Assembly: GCA_036491755.1 (NCBI GenBank)
Contig: DASXBJ010000074.1
Location: forward strand, 50,400 to 114,399
Source of the DNA: DASXBJ01 sp036491755
GTDB taxonomy: Bacteria; Chloroflexota; Dormibacteria; Dormibacterales; Dormibacteraceae
Direction: 5' to 3'
Length of the DNA: 64,000 nt
Below are positions 43,552 through 55,001 of the stretch, piece by piece (position 1 is the first letter of the stretch; every line of letters starts with the position of its first letter). The position numbers and the translations under genes are program-made. The notes beneath the pieces are model-generated. The model ran no database searches. It had not been told where the DNA came from and saw nothing but the letters and a program-made list of their open reading frames with translations.

Positions 43552-43678
43552 CGTAAAGGGTTATGAGAGGAAACCCCGATGGTTTCCTCTCATCGCGGCG
43601 TCGGCCAAGCCGACCCCGCGGCAGGCCGCGGGGCAAGCGCCGCTGCTCTCCTTCCGAGGAGCAGAAGATGCCTGACGT
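43542..43678 (+). repeat. Hairpin-rich insertion flanked by 13-base direct repeats
   Basis: AGATGCCTGACGT occurs at 43542-43554 (end of pdhB) and 43666-43678 (start of the E2 gene). The 111 bases between hold a 13-bp stem with 5-base loop (ATGAGAGGAAACC at 43563-43575 pairing with 43581-43593), a 6-bp stem (GTCGGC, 43600-43614), a 9-bp stem (CCCCGCGGC, 43614-43633) and a weaker stem (CTGCTC/GAGCAG, 43643-43664) that would include the E2 ribosome-binding site. No T run follows, so it is not an intrinsic terminator. It looks like a small inserted element with target duplication. Confidence 0.65.
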
Positions 43679-44990
43679 CAATATGCCCAAGCTCTCCGAC
43701 ACGATGGAGGAGGGCACGATCGTCGAGTGGAAGAAGAAGAGCGGCGACCAGGTCAAGACCGGCGAGGTGCTGGCCGAGGTCGAATCCGACAAGGCCACCT
43801 TCGACCTCGAGGCGGAATCAGACGGCGTGCTGGCGATCCTGGTCGAGCAGGGCGTGCCGGCCAAGATCGGGGCGCCGATTGCTCGCATAGGCGACGCCTC
43901 CGCGTCGCCGCCCGCCAAGCCGGCCGCCCCCCCGCGCGCGCAGGCCAAAGCGAAGGCGCCGGCGGCTCCCGCCGAGGTGCCGGGAGAGCAAGAGCCCGTC
44001 GCCGGGAACACCTCGGTCGAGGCAGCGCCGAGCGCCGAAGTCCCTCCCGCCCCGTCCCCACAAGATGGTGGAACGTCGGGCGACGGCGGGCTCCAGGACG
44101 GGCAGCACCTCAAGGCGTCACCCCTGGCCAGGCGCCTGGCCTCTGAGATGGGCGTTGACCTGGCCTCGATCAAAGGCACCGGCCCCGACGGCCGGATCGT
44201 CAAGGAGGACGTGCTCGCCGCGTCGAGCGTGAAGCCGAAGACGGATCGCCGGCGCCAGCAGCCGGCGGGCGTCAGGCCGCCGGGCCCCAACGTCGAGACC
44301 GTCGAGCCGACTCGCATGCAGGCGACCATCGCACGGCGCATGACCGAGGCGAAGGCCACTGTGCCGGAGTTCCAGGTCACCGTCGAAGCCCGAGTCGACC
44401 TTGCCGTCAGCATGCGTCAGCAGCTCAAAGACTCCGTCCCCGGCGCCGAGAAGGTGACGATGACGGACTTCCTGGTGCGGGCGTGCGCCCTGGCGCTGCA
44501 GAAGTTCCCCGAGGTCAACAGCTCGTGGATCGACGGGCGCTTCCAGCGCAAGCGATCGATCAACATCGGGCTTGCGGTGGCGCCGGCTGAGGGGATGGGC
44601 CTGCTGGTGCCGGTCGTACACGACGCCGACATGAAGGATCTGGTCCAGATCTCGATCGAGTCGCGCCAGGTCATCGAGCGAGCCCGCTCCGGACGGCCGG
44701 CCGAGGGCGACCTCAGCGGAGCCACGTTCTCGATCTCGAACCTGGGGATGTTCGGGGTCGACGAGTTCGTCGCCATCATCAACCCGCCCGAATCGGCAAT
44801 TCTCGCGGTGGGCGCGATCAAGGACGTCCCCGTGGTCGACGGCGGAAAGATCGTCCCGGGCAAGGTCATGCGGATGACGCTGTCAGTCGACCACAGGGTC
44901 TTCTACGGCGCGACCGCCGCCCAGTTCATGGCCGAGGTTAGGCGCCTGATCGAAAACCCGGTCACGCTGGTGGTCCCCCCCGCCCCCTAG
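43668..44990 (+). CDS. Dihydrolipoamide acyltransferase (E2) of pyruvate dehydrogenase complex
   Basis: This 440-residue E2 has one lipoyl domain (lipoyl-lysine in ESDKATFDLE near residue 43), a long Ala/Pro linker, a peripheral-subunit-binding domain (SPLARRLASEMGVDL, GTGPDGRIVKEDVL) and a catalytic domain ending in LSVDHRVFYGATAAQF. The usual active-site Asp of HRxxDG is Tyr here, a variant also known in cyanobacterial-type E2 enzymes. The ATG at 43668 has AGGAG six bases upstream. The first four codons are duplicated at the pdhB end, so the start region has been displaced by an insertion. The 3' end overlaps the convergent histidine kinase gene. Confidence 0.94.
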   Translation: MPDVNMPKLSDTMEEGTIVEWKKKSGDQVKTGEVLAEVESDKATFDLEAESDGVLAILVEQGVPAKIGAPIARIGDASASPPAKPAAPPRAQAKAKAPAAPAEVPGEQEPVAGNTSVEAAPSAEVPPAPSPQDGGTSGDGGLQDGQHLKASPLARRLASEMGVDLASIKGTGPDGRIVKEDVLAASSVKPKTDRRRQQPAGVRPPGPNVETVEPTRMQATIARRMTEAKATVPEFQVTVEARVDLAVSMRQQLKDSVPGAEKVTMTDFLVRACALALQKFPEVNSSWIDGRFQRKRSINIGLAVAPAEGMGLLVPVVHDADMKDLVQISIESRQVIERARSGRPAEGDLSGATFSISNLGMFGVDEFVAIINPPESAILAVGAIKDVPVVDGGKIVPGKVMRMTLSVDHRVFYGATAAQFMAEVRRLIENPVTLVVPPAP

Positions 44991-46534
44991 CCCGCTATCG
45001 ACGTCACCTCGGCCGCGGGGTCGGTGGCAGGGGCGGCGGTCCCGGCGTCGCGGGCTGCGGGCAGCAGCACGTGGATGCGCAGGTTGCCGGTATCGTCGAA
45101 GTCGGCCCACATCCGTCCGCCCATGGCAGCGGTCAGCTCCTTCGAGATCGCCAGTCCAAGCCCCACGCCGCCTGCTGCGGCGGAGCGTGAGGGATCGGCC
45201 CGGTAGAAGCGGTCGAACATGCGGTCAGGGTCCGGCCGGTGCGGGCCGGTGGGGTTGGCGATCACGGTTTCGACTGCCGCGCCGCTCAGCCGCGCCACGG
45301 CGTTGATCGTGCAGCCGTCGGGCGCGTACTTGACCGCATTGTCCAGGAGGTTGTCAAGGACCTGGTGCAGGCGCTCCGGGTCTGCCGCGACCGGCGGGAT
45401 GTCGGTCGGCACCACAAGGTTCAGCGACAGGTGTCGACCGTCGGCCCGCGGCCGCACCATCTCGAGCTCCTGCTGGAGCTGGCCGCCCAGGTCGACGGCG
45501 GTGATGTGCATGGAGATCGAGCCGGCCTCCACCCGTGCCAGGTCCAGCAGCTCCTGCGCCATCCGCAGGACGCGCTCCGACTCCTCGTGGACGATGGTGG
45601 CCGCGCGAATGCGCTCGGCTTCCCCGAGCAGGCTGCCATCGACCAGCGCCTGGCTGAATCCGATGAGGCTCGTGAGCGGTGTCTTCAGCTCGTGCGACAC
45701 GTTGGCCAGAAAGTCGCGCTGGATCCTCCGTGCGCGCTCGACCGCCTCGGCCATGCGGTTGAACGCGGATCCGAGCATCCCGATCTCGTCCTGGCCCTTG
45801 ATGCCGACGCGCCGCGAGTAGTTGCCGGCCGCGATGTCCTCGGCGGCGGCGGCGAGCTGGGTGAGAGGGCGGGTGAGCGAGCGGCTGACCAGAAGGATCA
45901 GGAGCACCGCCACGACGAGCGCCGCTCCGCCGGCGGCCAGGAGGCGTTCGGCGAGATCGCCGGCCGCGGTGGAGGCGATCAGCGACTGAGGCTGAGCCAC
46001 CACGACGTAGGAGGCGAACAGCGGATCACGGGCCGGGGGAATTCTGACCGCCGCGACAAAGAAGCTTTCGCCGCCGAGCGTGGTCTGCGCGTCGAATACG
46101 TTTGCCGCTCGCGTCGACGCGGTGACCGGGATCGTCATGCCGACGATGGCGGGGCTGTTCCCGGAGTCGAAAACGACCCGTCGCTGGGCATCGAGCAGCA
46201 GCAGGCGGTCGCCGCTCAGCGTGGGGAGAACGATCGCATTCAGGCGCGCCTGAAAGTCCGTCGGGTTGTCCTGGCCTCTCGGCAAGCAGGTGCCCGGGCT
46301 GGCGAGACCGAGCGGGCGCACCGTGCACTCCTCGTGCCTCACGAGCAGGGTCGTCGGCACGATCTGGCGGTCCAGCTGGTCCTGGACGCTGCGGAACTCG
46401 AGGTCGCGCACGAGGACCCAGGTGAGGGCGCCGGCCAGGAGCAGGCTGACGGCGACGATGCCGGCCGCGGCCGCGAGCAGGCGGAGTCGCAGGCTCAGCT
46501 CGCTGCCAGCTCCAGGCGGTATCCGACGCCCCAC
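44987..46534 (-). CDS. Sensor histidine kinase
   Basis: This ~500-residue kinase has an N-terminal membrane helix (LLAAAAGIVAVSLLLAGAL), an extracytoplasmic sensor region with two cysteines, a second helix (GGAALVVAVLLILLVSRSL), a HAMP domain, a HisKA domain with the phosphorylated His in NVSHELKTPLTSL, and an HATPase with NLLDNAVKYAP and GGVGLGLAIS. GTG 46534 overlaps the response regulator by 40 bases; CTG 46498, in a CTGA overlap with the regulator stop and giving MSLRLRLL before the helix, may be the true start. The signal is unknown. Confidence 0.93.
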   Translation of the reverse strand: MGRRIPPGAGSELSLRLRLLAAAAGIVAVSLLLAGALTWVLVRDLEFRSVQDQLDRQIVPTTLLVRHEECTVRPLGLASPGTCLPRGQDNPTDFQARLNAIVLPTLSGDRLLLLDAQRRVVFDSGNSPAIVGMTIPVTASTRAANVFDAQTTLGGESFFVAAVRIPPARDPLFASYVVVAQPQSLIASTAAGDLAERLLAAGGAALVVAVLLILLVSRSLTRPLTQLAAAAEDIAAGNYSRRVGIKGQDEIGMLGSAFNRMAEAVERARRIQRDFLANVSHELKTPLTSLIGFSQALVDGSLLGEAERIRAATIVHEESERVLRMAQELLDLARVEAGSISMHITAVDLGGQLQQELEMVRPRADGRHLSLNLVVPTDIPPVAADPERLHQVLDNLLDNAVKYAPDGCTINAVARLSGAAVETVIANPTGPHRPDPDRMFDRFYRADPSRSAAAGGVGLGLAISKELTAAMGGRMWADFDDTGNLRIHVLLPAARDAGTAAPATDPAAEVTSIAG

Positions 46535-47196
46535 ACGGTCTGGATGCTCGGGTCGCTGATGGCGGCCCCGGCCAGCTTCTCGCGCACCTGCTGCACGTGG
46601 ACGTCGACGGTTCGCGTGTAGCCGGGGAAGTCATAGCCCCACACGAGGTCGAGCAGCTCGCTGCGCTGGAACACGCGGCCGGGGTGGCGAGCGAGCAGCG
46701 CCAGCAGGTCGAACTCCTTGGGCCGGAGCTGCACTCTGGCCGTGCCATGACGAACCTCGTGGCGCTCCAGGTCGATTTCCAGCTTGCCGGCTCGGATGAG
46801 CTTCGGCTGGTCGGGCTCGATCTTCGCCCGGCGCAGCAGGGCTTTCGCGCGCGCGACGAGCTCCTGCGGGTGGAACGGCTTGGTCAGGTAATCGTCAGCG
46901 CCGACCTCGAGGCCGACGACCTTGTCGGTCACCTCGTCGCGCGCGGTGAGCATGATGATCGGCACCTGGCTCTGCTTGCGGATCTCCTTGCAGATCGTCA
47001 GCCCGTCGACTCCGGGCAGCATGATGTCGAGAATCACCAGGTCGGGCTTGACCTGGCCGAATCGTGCCACGGCCTGCGCGCCATCCCCCACCCCCTCCAC
47101 CTCATAGCCTTCGCGCGTGAGGTAGAGGCGGGCGAGCTCGACGATGTGCTTCTCGTCGTCGACGACCAGGATCCTGGAGCTCATCGCGCTAGCCAT
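46495..47196 (-). CDS. OmpR/PhoB-family response regulator
   Basis: This 233-residue regulator has a receiver domain (ILVVDDEKHIVELARLYL; phospho-Asp in LVILDIMLPGVDG; TARDEVTDK; LTKPFHPQEL) and a C-terminal winged helix (LRPKEFDLLALLARHPGRVF, WGYDF, RTVDVHVQQVREKL). ATG 47196 is used; ATG 47184, just before SSRILVVDDE, is equally possible. It is the partner of the kinase encoded downstream. Two loosely similar 11-base direct units lie upstream (47236-47257). Confidence 0.95.
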   Translation of the reverse strand: MASAMSSRILVVDDEKHIVELARLYLTREGYEVEGVGDGAQAVARFGQVKPDLVILDIMLPGVDGLTICKEIRKQSQVPIIMLTARDEVTDKVVGLEVGADDYLTKPFHPQELVARAKALLRRAKIEPDQPKLIRAGKLEIDLERHEVRHGTARVQLRPKEFDLLALLARHPGRVFQRSELLDLVWGYDFPGYTRTVDVHVQQVREKLAGAAISDPSIQTVWGVGYRLELAAS

Positions 47197-47276
47197 GGCA
47201 TAAATAGATCACCCGCCCGTCAGACCGATGTCGGATGAACATGAGCGAAATGTAAACGCCACGACTCCCGTCGCCG

Positions 47277-48635
47277 CTACTTGCGTGGTTTCGCTCCGCG
47301 CGCCATGGCGCGCTTTCCGTCGTCGCCTCGCAGAACCAGCTTGATCGGGTTGCCGGCCAGGCCGAAGCGCTCCCGGATCCTGTTCTCCAGGTAGCGCCGG
47401 TAGGAGAAGTGAAGCAGCCCCGTGTCGTTGACGAACAGCACGACGGTTGGCGCCTCGGTGCCCGCCTGCGTGGCATAGCCCAGCTTCAGCCGCTTTCCCT
47501 TGTAGCTCGGCGGCGGATGCTCGAGGAACGCCTCTCGCAGCAGGCGGTTGAGCTCGGGCGGCGGCATCTTGATGCGGCGCTGGCCGACCACCTCGAGCGA
47601 CGCGGGGATGATGGTCCCGATGCCCTCCCTGGTCTTGGCGGAGACGGTCACGAGCGGCGCGTAAGGAGCGAACTTGAACGCCGATTTGAGCTTCAGCCGC
47701 CAGTGGGCCGGCTTGCGTTCGGCCGGCTCGACCAGGTCGATCTTGTTGACGACGATCACGAGCCCCTTGCCCGCCTCGAGCGCGTAACCGGCCACGTGCT
47801 GATCCTGCGCGAGCACGCCGGCCGAGGCGTCGATGACCAGGAGCACCGCGTCGGCGCGCTCCATCGCGTTGATCCCCCGCAGCAGGCTGTAGCGCTCGAG
47901 CCGGTCGCGGCTCGACGACTTGCGGCGAATCCCGGCTGTGTCGATCAGGACGACAGGGATGCCGTCGTACATGAGCTCTGTGTCGGTCGGGTCACGAGTG
48001 GTGCCGGGCATGGGACTGACCAGCGCTCTCTCGTCGCCGAGCAGGGCATTGAGCAGCGAAGACTTGCCGACGTTGGGGCGACCCATGATCGCGAGGCGGT
48101 CCGCCTTCTCCGCGACCTCGGGCGCCTCCTCCTGCGGCGGAAGGGCCTCGACGATGCGGTCCAGCAGGTCGCCGGTGCCGATTCCATGTTGGGCTGAGAT
48201 CAGCGAGGGCTCGTCAAACCCAAGCTCTAAGATCTCGTGGGCGAAGTGGCGTTCGCTCGGCGAATCGGCCTTGTTCGCCGCCACGATCACCTGGCGGTTG
48301 GAGCTCCTCAACATCTGCGCGATGTCGCGGTCGATCGGTGAGAGTCCCTGCCGGACGTCGAGCAGCAGAAGGATCACGTTCGACTGGTCGATCGCGATGC
48401 GGGTCTGGGCCTCGATGGCGGCGCGCGACTCGTCCTTGGCGGAATCCAGGTCGAGTCCGGCGGTGTCGACCACCGTGAACTCCCGCCCTCGCCATTCCGC
48501 GACGCCGTAAAGCCGGTCACGCGTCAGCCCTGATTCCGGGTCGACGATGGCTTTACGCCATCCGAGGATCCGGTTGAACAGCGTCGACTTGCCGACGTTC
48601 GGGCGTCCGACGATGGCAACGATTGGCCTGGGCAC
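47277..48635 (-). CDS. der: Ribosome biogenesis GTPase Der (EngA)
   Basis: Der matures the 50S ribosomal subunit. The 452-residue protein has two tandem G domains: [21 protein letters not shown] and NKAD in the first; [25 protein letters not shown] and NKID in the second; and a C-terminal KH-like domain ([34 protein letters not shown], shown in part). The start is GTG, four bases after the MFS transporter stop. Confidence 0.97.
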   Translation of the reverse strand: MPRPIVAIVGRPNVGKSTLFNRILGWRKAIVDPESGLTRDRLYGVAEWRGREFTVVDTAGLDLDSAKDESRAAIEAQTRIAIDQSNVILLLLDVRQGLSPIDRDIAQMLRSSNRQVIVAANKADSPSERHFAHEILELGFDEPSLISAQHGIGTGDLLDRIVEALPPQEEAPEVAEKADRLAIMGRPNVGKSSLLNALLGDERALVSPMPGTTRDPTDTELMYDGIPVVLIDTAGIRRKSSSRDRLERYSLLRGINAMERADAVLLVIDASAGVLAQDQHVAGYALEAGKGLVIVVNKIDLVEPAERKPAHWRLKLKSAFKFAPYAPLVTVSAKTREGIGTIIPASLEVVGQRRIKMPPPELNRLLREAFLEHPPPSYKGKRLKLGYATQAGTEAPTVVLFVNDTGLLHFSYRRYLENRIRERFGLAGNPIKLVLRGDDGKRAMARGAKPRK

Positions 48636-48638
48636 GTG

Positions 48639-49838
48639 TCAATTAGACGTGTTTGGCCGCCTCAGCCACAGCAAGAGCCCTGCCGCCGCACAAACCAGCG
48701 CACCGAAAGCCAGCGCAGCGGCCGGGCTGACGAAGGTCCACAGGGCGCCAGCCGCGACGCTGGAGGCCAGGTCGCCGGCGCCGTTGACCCCGTTCAGCAC
48801 CCCATACGCGGTGCCCAACCGCCGCTCCTCGACGAGGGATCCGGCCAGCGAGCTCTCGACCGACGTCACGACCGGAGATTGAGCACCGACCAGCAGTGCA
48901 AGCAGGGCTACCGCGAGCCAGCCATGGGCCGCCGCCGCGACGGCGCACGCGGCGGCGAAAGTGAGGTAGGCAAGCGCCAGGACGGGCGGTTTCCCGACGC
49001 GGTCGGCGACCCAGCCCGCCGGGAACGAGACCGCCGTGCCGACGGCGTTGTGCGCCAGGTAAAAACCCACCGCGGCGGTGAGCGCCGCCGTGGGACTCAG
49101 CTCCGGCTGCAGCATCTGGACAACCCGCAGTGTGAAAAAGGCCGTCGCAAAGTTTCCAATCCCGAACAGCCCAACCGGCAAAATGAGCCGCCAGAACTGA
49201 GCCGGAAGGCTGAAGTCCGGCGGCTGGGCGGCTGAGGCTTTGGGCCGAGGATCGCGTGTGACCAGGGCGAACAGCGCCACCGCTGCGATTCCCGGGATGA
49301 CTGCGACAGCGAAAACTGTCCGGAAGCCCTGGTGCGACGCCAGGAGCGAGAAAGCCACCGCGGGACCGGCGAGGGCGCCGAGCGTGTCCATCGCCTCGTG
49401 AAAGCCGAAGGCCTTGCCCAGGTCGGCCTTCTCCACAGACCCCGCGAGCATGGCCGAGCGGATCGGCTGCCTCAAACCACGTCCCATCCACGCCAGCGCC
49501 CGTGCCACCACGACCTGCGGCCACGTGCCGACTGCGATCAGGAGCGCGAAACCGGCTCCGGTCGCTCCGTAGCCGCCGATCGCGAGCGACTTCCGCCAGC
49601 TGATGCGGTCGCTGTACCAACCACTCAGCACCTTGATCACGGCTGCCGAGCCGTCGGCGGTTCCCTCGACCAGCCCGACCGCGATCGCCGGGGCGCCCAG
49701 CGCGGCCGTGATGAACAGCGGCAGGACGGCCAGGATCATTTCGTAGTTCGCGTCCGCCGCGAAGTCGGCGATGCCGATGCCGATGACATTGCGGTTCAGC
49801 CAGCGCCGGGCTGTTCCGGCCGCCGGCCGGTCGGTCAG
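48639..49838 (-). CDS. MFS transporter, probable CTG start
   Basis: This ~400-residue major facilitator has about 12 helices and the loop motif GWYSDRISWRKSLAIGGY between helices 2 and 3 (family G-x3-D-R-x-G-R/K type), with a related GWVADRVGKPPVLAL in the second half. Substrate is unknown; the subgroup resembles multidrug/sugar-phosphate efflux-type proteins. The first canonical codon after the upstream stop is the ATG in NYEMIL, which would remove most of helix 1. CTG 49838 overlaps the Mec-type gene's stop (CTGA), has GGAG five bases upstream, and gives a sensible 16-residue cytoplasmic tail. The ATG/GTG starts farther up would overlap that gene by over 100 bases. Confidence 0.87.
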   Translation of the reverse strand: MTDRPAAGTARRWLNRNVIGIGIADFAADANYEMILAVLPLFITAALGAPAIAVGLVEGTADGSAAVIKVLSGWYSDRISWRKSLAIGGYGATGAGFALLIAVGTWPQVVVARALAWMGRGLRQPIRSAMLAGSVEKADLGKAFGFHEAMDTLGALAGPAVAFSLLASHQGFRTVFAVAVIPGIAAVALFALVTRDPRPKASAAQPPDFSLPAQFWRLILPVGLFGIGNFATAFFTLRVVQMLQPELSPTAALTAAVGFYLAHNAVGTAVSFPAGWVADRVGKPPVLALAYLTFAAACAVAAAAHGWLAVALLALLVGAQSPVVTSVESSLAGSLVEERRLGTAYGVLNGVNGAGDLASSVAAGALWTFVSPAAALAFGALVCAAAGLLLWLRRPNTSN

Positions 49839-50245
49839 GCGATCTCCAGGGGCTCGGAGTTGAACGGTCCGCCGTCCTTGGCGGCGACGAACGCGTTGGC
49901 GTCGACGGGCTTGCCCTCGTGAACGGCCACGATGACGTAGACATAGCCGGCCCACGCGCGCTCGGTGTCGAAGCGCGAGGCCTGCGCAGGGTGGTCGGGA
50001 TGGCTGTGGTAGTAGCCCACGATGTCGAGCCCGGCGGCGTCCGCCTCCCGCTGGATTCGGATGTGGTCGCGAGGGTCGATCTCGTACCGGTCACGAGCCC
50101 GGTCGACAATGACGTTGCGAGCACGGCGGACCTCGGTCACGGCGCCGTTGCCGCGCGGGCCGAGCATGATCCCGCAGATCTCGTTCGGGTAGCCCTCCGC
50201 CCCGTGAGCGCGGATCGCGCCCAGGGCCGACGCGACGATCTTCAT
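49835..50245 (-). CDS. JAMM/MPN-domain metalloprotease, Mec type
   Basis: This 136-residue protein has the JAB1/MPN zinc-protease signature: Glu22 in NEICGIMLG, His80 and His82 in YYHSHPDHP, Ser90 and Asp93 in SRFD. In Mycobacterium the related Mec enzyme releases cysteine from the C-terminus of the sulfur carrier CysO after CysM has attached it. Here it overlaps a cysM-type gene (ATGA), which supports that role, but no CysO-like ubiquitin-fold gene is present in between. The MFS gene follows through CTGA. Confidence 0.88.
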   Translation of the reverse strand: MKIVASALGAIRAHGAEGYPNEICGIMLGPRGNGAVTEVRRARNVIVDRARDRYEIDPRDHIRIQREADAAGLDIVGYYHSHPDHPAQASRFDTERAWAGYVYVIVAVHEGKPVDANAFVAAKDGGPFNSEPLEIA

Positions 50246-51162
50246 CTGGGACTCGCTCCGTAAAGCCCCGTCGACAGGTAGCGGTCGCCGGAGTCCGGAA
50301 ACACGGTGACGATCACGCCCCGGCCGATCTCGCGGGCGAGCGTGCCCACCGCCCACAGCGCGGCACCGCTGGAATGGCCCACGAGCATGCCCTTGCTCCG
50401 CGCGCACGCGCGGGCCAGGTCATACGCCGCCTCGGTGGGGCACCCCCACACCGCGTCGGCGAGGCTCGCGTCCCAGATTTTGGGCACGATCGCCGTGGGC
50501 AGGTGCTTCAAGCCCTCCAGGCCGTGGAAAGCATCCTCGGGCTGGACGGCGATCGCGCGGATCGATGGATCGTGCTCTTTCAGGCGGCGAGCGGTGCCGA
50601 CGAAAGTCCCGGTCGTGCCGAGGCCGGCGACGAAGTGGGTCACCCGGGCTGATGTCTGCTCCAGGATCTCCACGGCCGTGCCGTCGTAGTGGGCACGCCA
50701 GTTGGCGGGATTGGAATACTGATCGGGATAGAAATAGCGGTCGGGATCCTGTGCCACGATCTGGTGAACCAGGCGGATCGCGCCGTCGGAGCCCTCGCCC
50801 GCGTCGCTGTACACGATCTCGGCCCCGTATGCGGTGACGAGCGCCTTGCGCTCGGCGCTCACGTTGGCGGGCATCACCAGCTTGACCCGGTAGCCCTTGG
50901 CGGCTCCGACCATCGCGTACGCGATGCCTGTGTTGCCGGACGTGGAGTCGATGATCGTCCTGGCGTGGGTCAGAAGGCCTCGACGCTCACCGTCCTCGAT
51001 CATCGAAAGCGCCGCCCGGTCCTTGACCGATCCGCCCGGATTGAACCATTCAGCCTTGGCGTAGACCTCGACGCCTGGACACTCCTTCTCGAACATGGAG
51101 ATGCGTAAGAGGGGCGTGTTGCCAATGAGCTGCGTGAGGTCGAGCCCGCCGAGCGTCCGCAT
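50242..51162 (-). CDS. cysM: Cysteine synthase, CysM type
   Basis: This 306-residue PLP enzyme has LTQLIGNTPLLRIS, the PLP-lysine in WFNPGGSVKDRAAL, STSGNTGIAYAMVGAA (substrate loop), AGLGTTGTFVGTARRL and VGHSSGAALWA. Pairing with a Mec-type protease points to the CysM that uses O-phosphoserine and a thiocarboxylated carrier protein; O-acetylserine use cannot be excluded. ATG 51162 precedes RTLGGLDLTQ; earlier starts lack family sequence. Confidence 0.92.
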   Translation of the reverse strand: MRTLGGLDLTQLIGNTPLLRISMFEKECPGVEVYAKAEWFNPGGSVKDRAALSMIEDGERRGLLTHARTIIDSTSGNTGIAYAMVGAAKGYRVKLVMPANVSAERKALVTAYGAEIVYSDAGEGSDGAIRLVHQIVAQDPDRYFYPDQYSNPANWRAHYDGTAVEILEQTSARVTHFVAGLGTTGTFVGTARRLKEHDPSIRAIAVQPEDAFHGLEGLKHLPTAIVPKIWDASLADAVWGCPTEAAYDLARACARSKGMLVGHSSGAALWAVGTLAREIGRGVIVTVFPDSGDRYLSTGLYGASPR

Positions 51163-51184
51163 ATTCAAAGGATAGAAAGGCCGC

Positions 51185-51427
51185 TCAGCCGGCGAAGTGG
51201 ACGGCCAGGATCGCGCCCAGGACGAAGATGCCGGCGATGGCATAGCCGATCAGGGAGCGACGGTACACAGTGCCGCCTTCTGGAGCCAGGATGTTCAGGA
51301 TCGCCTTGCCGATCAGAAACCCGCCGCCGAGCAGGGTGACCGACGCGCTCTTGGCGAGCACTCCGTAGAGGAGGATGGCGCTCGCCAGGAGGACCTCGAG
51401 CAGCTGCAGAAGCGTGTACGCGGCCAT
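51185..51427 (-). CDS. Small membrane protein, 80 residues
   Basis: This protein has three probable membrane helices: LLEVLLASAILLYGVLA, ASVTLLGGGFLIGKAIL and LIGYAIAGIFVLGAILAVHF. It has no signature I recognise. It sits between the gamma-synthase-type gene and cysM on the same strand with short gaps, so it is probably cotranscribed with the cysteine genes. A role as a membrane partner or transporter is only a guess. Confidence 0.7.
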   Translation of the reverse strand: MAAYTLLQLLEVLLASAILLYGVLAKSASVTLLGGGFLIGKAILNILAPEGGTVYRRSLIGYAIAGIFVLGAILAVHFAG

Positions 51428-51443
51428 CAGCGGGCCACCGGGC

Positions 51444-52622
51444 TCAGGATGCGAGCGCCTGCGCGAAGTCGCCGATGATGTCTCCGGCGTCCTCGATCCC
51501 CACGGATACGCGCACGGTGCCGGGCCCCACTCCCAGCTCGGCTCGTTCGTCGGGCGTCAGCGAGCGATGCGACGTGATCTCCGGGTACGAGATGGTCGTC
51601 TCCACCCCGCCGAGACTGGCCGCGAACGTCACCATCTCGAAGCGCTGCATCATCCGCTGCACCGCCGCCCGACCGCCCTCCAGGTCGAAGGCCATCATGC
51701 CGCCGGCGCCATGCGGCAGCACGCGGCGGGCGACGCCGAATGACGGCGAATCTTCGAGCAGCGGATGGTGCACGCGTGTCACGCCGGGCATGGTCCGCAT
51801 GGCGCGGGCCAGCGCGATTGAGTTGTCGCTGTGCATGTGCATCCGCACGTCGAGGGTGCGCAGGCCGCGCACAGCGAGCCACGCTTCGAATGGGCCGAGC
51901 GGAGTGCCGGTGCGAACCGAACGAGCGCGGGCGAGGTTCATGGTCTCCGCGCTTCCGGCGATGACACCTGCGACGAGGTCCGAATGTCCACCGAGATACT
52001 TCGTCGCGCTGTGCATCACCGCTGTGGCGCCGAGCTCGAGCGGCCGGCAGAGCGTCGGGCTCGCGAACGTGTTGTCGACGAGAAAGGGCACCCGATGGTC
52101 TCGCGCGATCGTCGCGAGGGCTTCGAGGTCCGGCACGTGACACAGCGGATTCGTGATCGTCTCGGCCAGCATCAGGCCGGCGCCGGGAAGAACCCGCCGC
52201 ACCGCATCGAGGTCGTTCAGGTCGAGCAGGTGCACCTCATAGCCGGACGGCTCGAAATCCTGCCGCAGCATCGCAATCGTTCCGCCGTACGCCTCCTGGG
52301 TGGCAACGATGGTGGCCGGACGTGGCGCGAGCACGAGCATCGCAACGTGCAATGCAGCCATCCCCGACGCGGTGGCCACTCCGGCCTCGGCGCCTTCGAG
52401 CTCGGCCACGGCGCGCTCGAGCATGTCGCGGTTGCTGTTGGAATTTCGTCCGTAGTAGTGGCCCCGGCGCTCGCCGCGCGCGACGGCGTCGTAATCGTCG
52501 AGGTCCGTGTACACGTGGACCGCGGCGGGGCTCAGATCGGGCGCCAGCGGGCTTCGCGCGCCAAGCTCGCGCCCTGCGTGCACAGCGCGGCTCGAAGGCC
52601 TGAGGGATCCGCGCAAATTCAA
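51444..52622 (-). CDS. Cystathionine gamma-synthase/lyase-family PLP enzyme
   Basis: This ~392-residue Cys/Met-metabolism enzyme has YYGRNSNSNRDMLERAVAELEG near residue 65 (part shown), ATASGMAALHVAML, VDNTFASPTLCRPLELGA (part), the PLP-lysine in MHSATKYLGGHSD, and FAASLGGVETTISYP. Synthase, gamma-lyase and sulfhydrylase members cannot be separated by eye. TTG 52622 has GGAG nine bases upstream. Next to cysM it probably links cysteine and homocysteine. Confidence 0.9.
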   Translation of the reverse strand: MNLRGSLRPSSRAVHAGRELGARSPLAPDLSPAAVHVYTDLDDYDAVARGERRGHYYGRNSNSNRDMLERAVAELEGAEAGVATASGMAALHVAMLVLAPRPATIVATQEAYGGTIAMLRQDFEPSGYEVHLLDLNDLDAVRRVLPGAGLMLAETITNPLCHVPDLEALATIARDHRVPFLVDNTFASPTLCRPLELGATAVMHSATKYLGGHSDLVAGVIAGSAETMNLARARSVRTGTPLGPFEAWLAVRGLRTLDVRMHMHSDNSIALARAMRTMPGVTRVHHPLLEDSPSFGVARRVLPHGAGGMMAFDLEGGRAAVQRMMQRFEMVTFAASLGGVETTISYPEITSHRSLTPDERAELGVGPGTVRVSVGIEDAGDIIGDFAQALAS

Positions 52623-52650
52623 GCCGAAGGCTCCGACTTTGCGGTGACTT

Positions 52651-54923
<2,273 letters not shown>

Positions 54924-55001
54924 GCGAGAGCTTCCTTGTTCTGGGACGTAAGCTGCGACGGTGGGAACCCCCTATTGAGTTGGGGGGAGTTTAACGGTAA
55001 T

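Noticed and set aside
43563..43633. Stems between pdhB and the E2 gene as an intrinsic terminator
   Set aside because: There is no T run after any stem, and a terminator would separate E2 from the rest of its complex.
44820..44990. Loss of the E2 catalytic Asp (HRVFYG) as an inactivating change
   Set aside because: A Tyr at this place occurs in E2 proteins of cyanobacterial type that are expected to be active, and the His is kept.
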